Assembly (NCBI RefSeq): GCF_938028185.1
Contig: NZ_CALJAH010000009.1
Span: forward strand, 1-14,876
DNA length: 14,876 nucleotides
Direction of reading: 5' to 3'
Source of the DNA: an uncultured Cardiobacterium sp.
GTDB lineage: Bacteria; Pseudomonadota; Gammaproteobacteria; Cardiobacteriales; Cardiobacteriaceae
Shown here: one piece after another, positions 14,462 through 14,876 of the stretch
Numbering within the stretch: the stretch's first letter is position 1
Layout of the letters: every line of letters starts with the position of its first letter
Position numbers and translations under genes: made by a program
Notes under the pieces: model-generated
Database searches by the model: none
The model's input: only the letters and a program-made list of their open reading frames with translations
Told to the model about the DNA's origin: nothing

Positions 14462-14876
14462 ATGAACCTCCCCTTCCTCCCCTACAACCTCGCCCGCCAA
14501 CCCGACCGCAAACACGTCCGCCTCCTCGTCGCCCCCGACGCGCGCACCGGCGAATACTGGTACGAAAACCTCAAATACTGGCTGGGCGATACCAATTCGC
14601 TCTACTGGTTCAGCGACTGGGAAACCCTGCCCTATGACCAATACACGCCGCATCCCGACCTCGTCGCCGAACGGCTGCGGGTACTCGCCGAACTGCCGAC
14701 GCGCAGCCACGGCACCGTTATCGCGAGCGCCGCCGCGCTGCGCCAGCGCCTCTGCCCGCAAACCCACCTCGACAAATACGGCATCCACCTTGCCCTTGGC
14801 GACCGCCTCGCGCGCGACGCCCTCATCCAGCGCCTCAATGACGCGGGCTACCAGCGCAGCGCGCACCACATCAGCG
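14462..14876 (+). CDS. mfd: Transcription-repair coupling factor Mfd, N-terminal part (cut by window edge)
   Basis: The first 138 residues of a protein that continues past the window. Mfd removes RNA polymerase stalled at DNA damage and recruits UvrA. The visible part matches the UvrB-homologous N-terminal module: VRLLVAPDARTGEYW (19-33), FSDWETLPYDQYTPHPDLVA (50-69; E. coli Mfd has the same WETLPYD), ERLRVLAELPT (70-80) and DALIQRLNDAGYQ (119-131). It starts about 20 residues closer to this motif than E. coli Mfd; the frame is open upstream through the terminator but offers no better start codon. No ribosome-binding site is seen and only 23 bases separate the ATG from the terminator. UvrB was considered, but its motif at this place differs. 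Confidence 0.85.
   Translation, partial: MNLPFLPYNLARQPDRKHVRLLVAPDARTGEYWYENLKYWLGDTNSLYWFSDWETLPYDQYTPHPDLVAERLRVLAELPTRSHGTVIASAAALRQRLCPQTHLDKYGIHLALGDRLARDALIQRLNDAGYQRSAHHIS

Overview
The window is ordinary chromosomal DNA of a GC-rich Gram-negative bacterium. The gene set points to a gammaproteobacterium: an Mla lipid-transport operon ending in ibaG, PpiD, Zur, a prfB-lysS pair and a Laz-like azurin. A Cardiobacterium-like organism would fit, but that is an impression from gene content, not a search result. There are 16 protein genes, the last cut by the window edge. I see no rRNA, tRNA, CRISPR array, phage or transposase.

Layout. Positions 1-348 hold no gene. They contain about three copies of a roughly 77-bp element, each with two hairpins, plus a separate C/G-rich palindrome. 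From 349 to 8466 every gene is on the minus strand. Read in the direction of transcription these are leuA (type 2 isopropylmalate synthase), an azurin, ppiD, then an operon of an EVE-domain gene, mlaF, mlaE, mlaD, mlaC, mlaB and ibaG in which each gene overlaps the next. A 115-bp divergent promoter region (8467-8581) separates leuA from a plus-strand half. That half has an Lrp/AsnC regulator, a small phospholipid-N-methyltransferase-like gene, a Zur-type zinc repressor, a flavodoxin-fold NAD(P)H oxidoreductase and a terminator. It continues with prfB (with its programmed +1 frameshift), lysS, a secreted L,D-transpeptidase, another terminator and the start of mfd.

Functions. The Mla genes encode an inner-membrane ABC complex (MlaFEDB) plus the periplasmic carrier MlaC, which move phospholipids between the membranes. 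PpiD (membrane-anchored chaperone), azurin (periplasmic copper electron carrier) and the L,D-transpeptidase (peptidoglycan) add an envelope theme. The Lrp-type gene divergent from leuA suggests local control of leucine synthesis. prfB and lysS are translation genes, and mfd couples repair to transcription.

I found no clear novel system. The most unusual items are the hairpin-repeat cluster after ibaG, with a possible 9-bp target duplication, an azurin with a Laz-like linker but no lipidation cysteine, the EVE gene heading the mla operon, and compact terminator/promoter overlaps.
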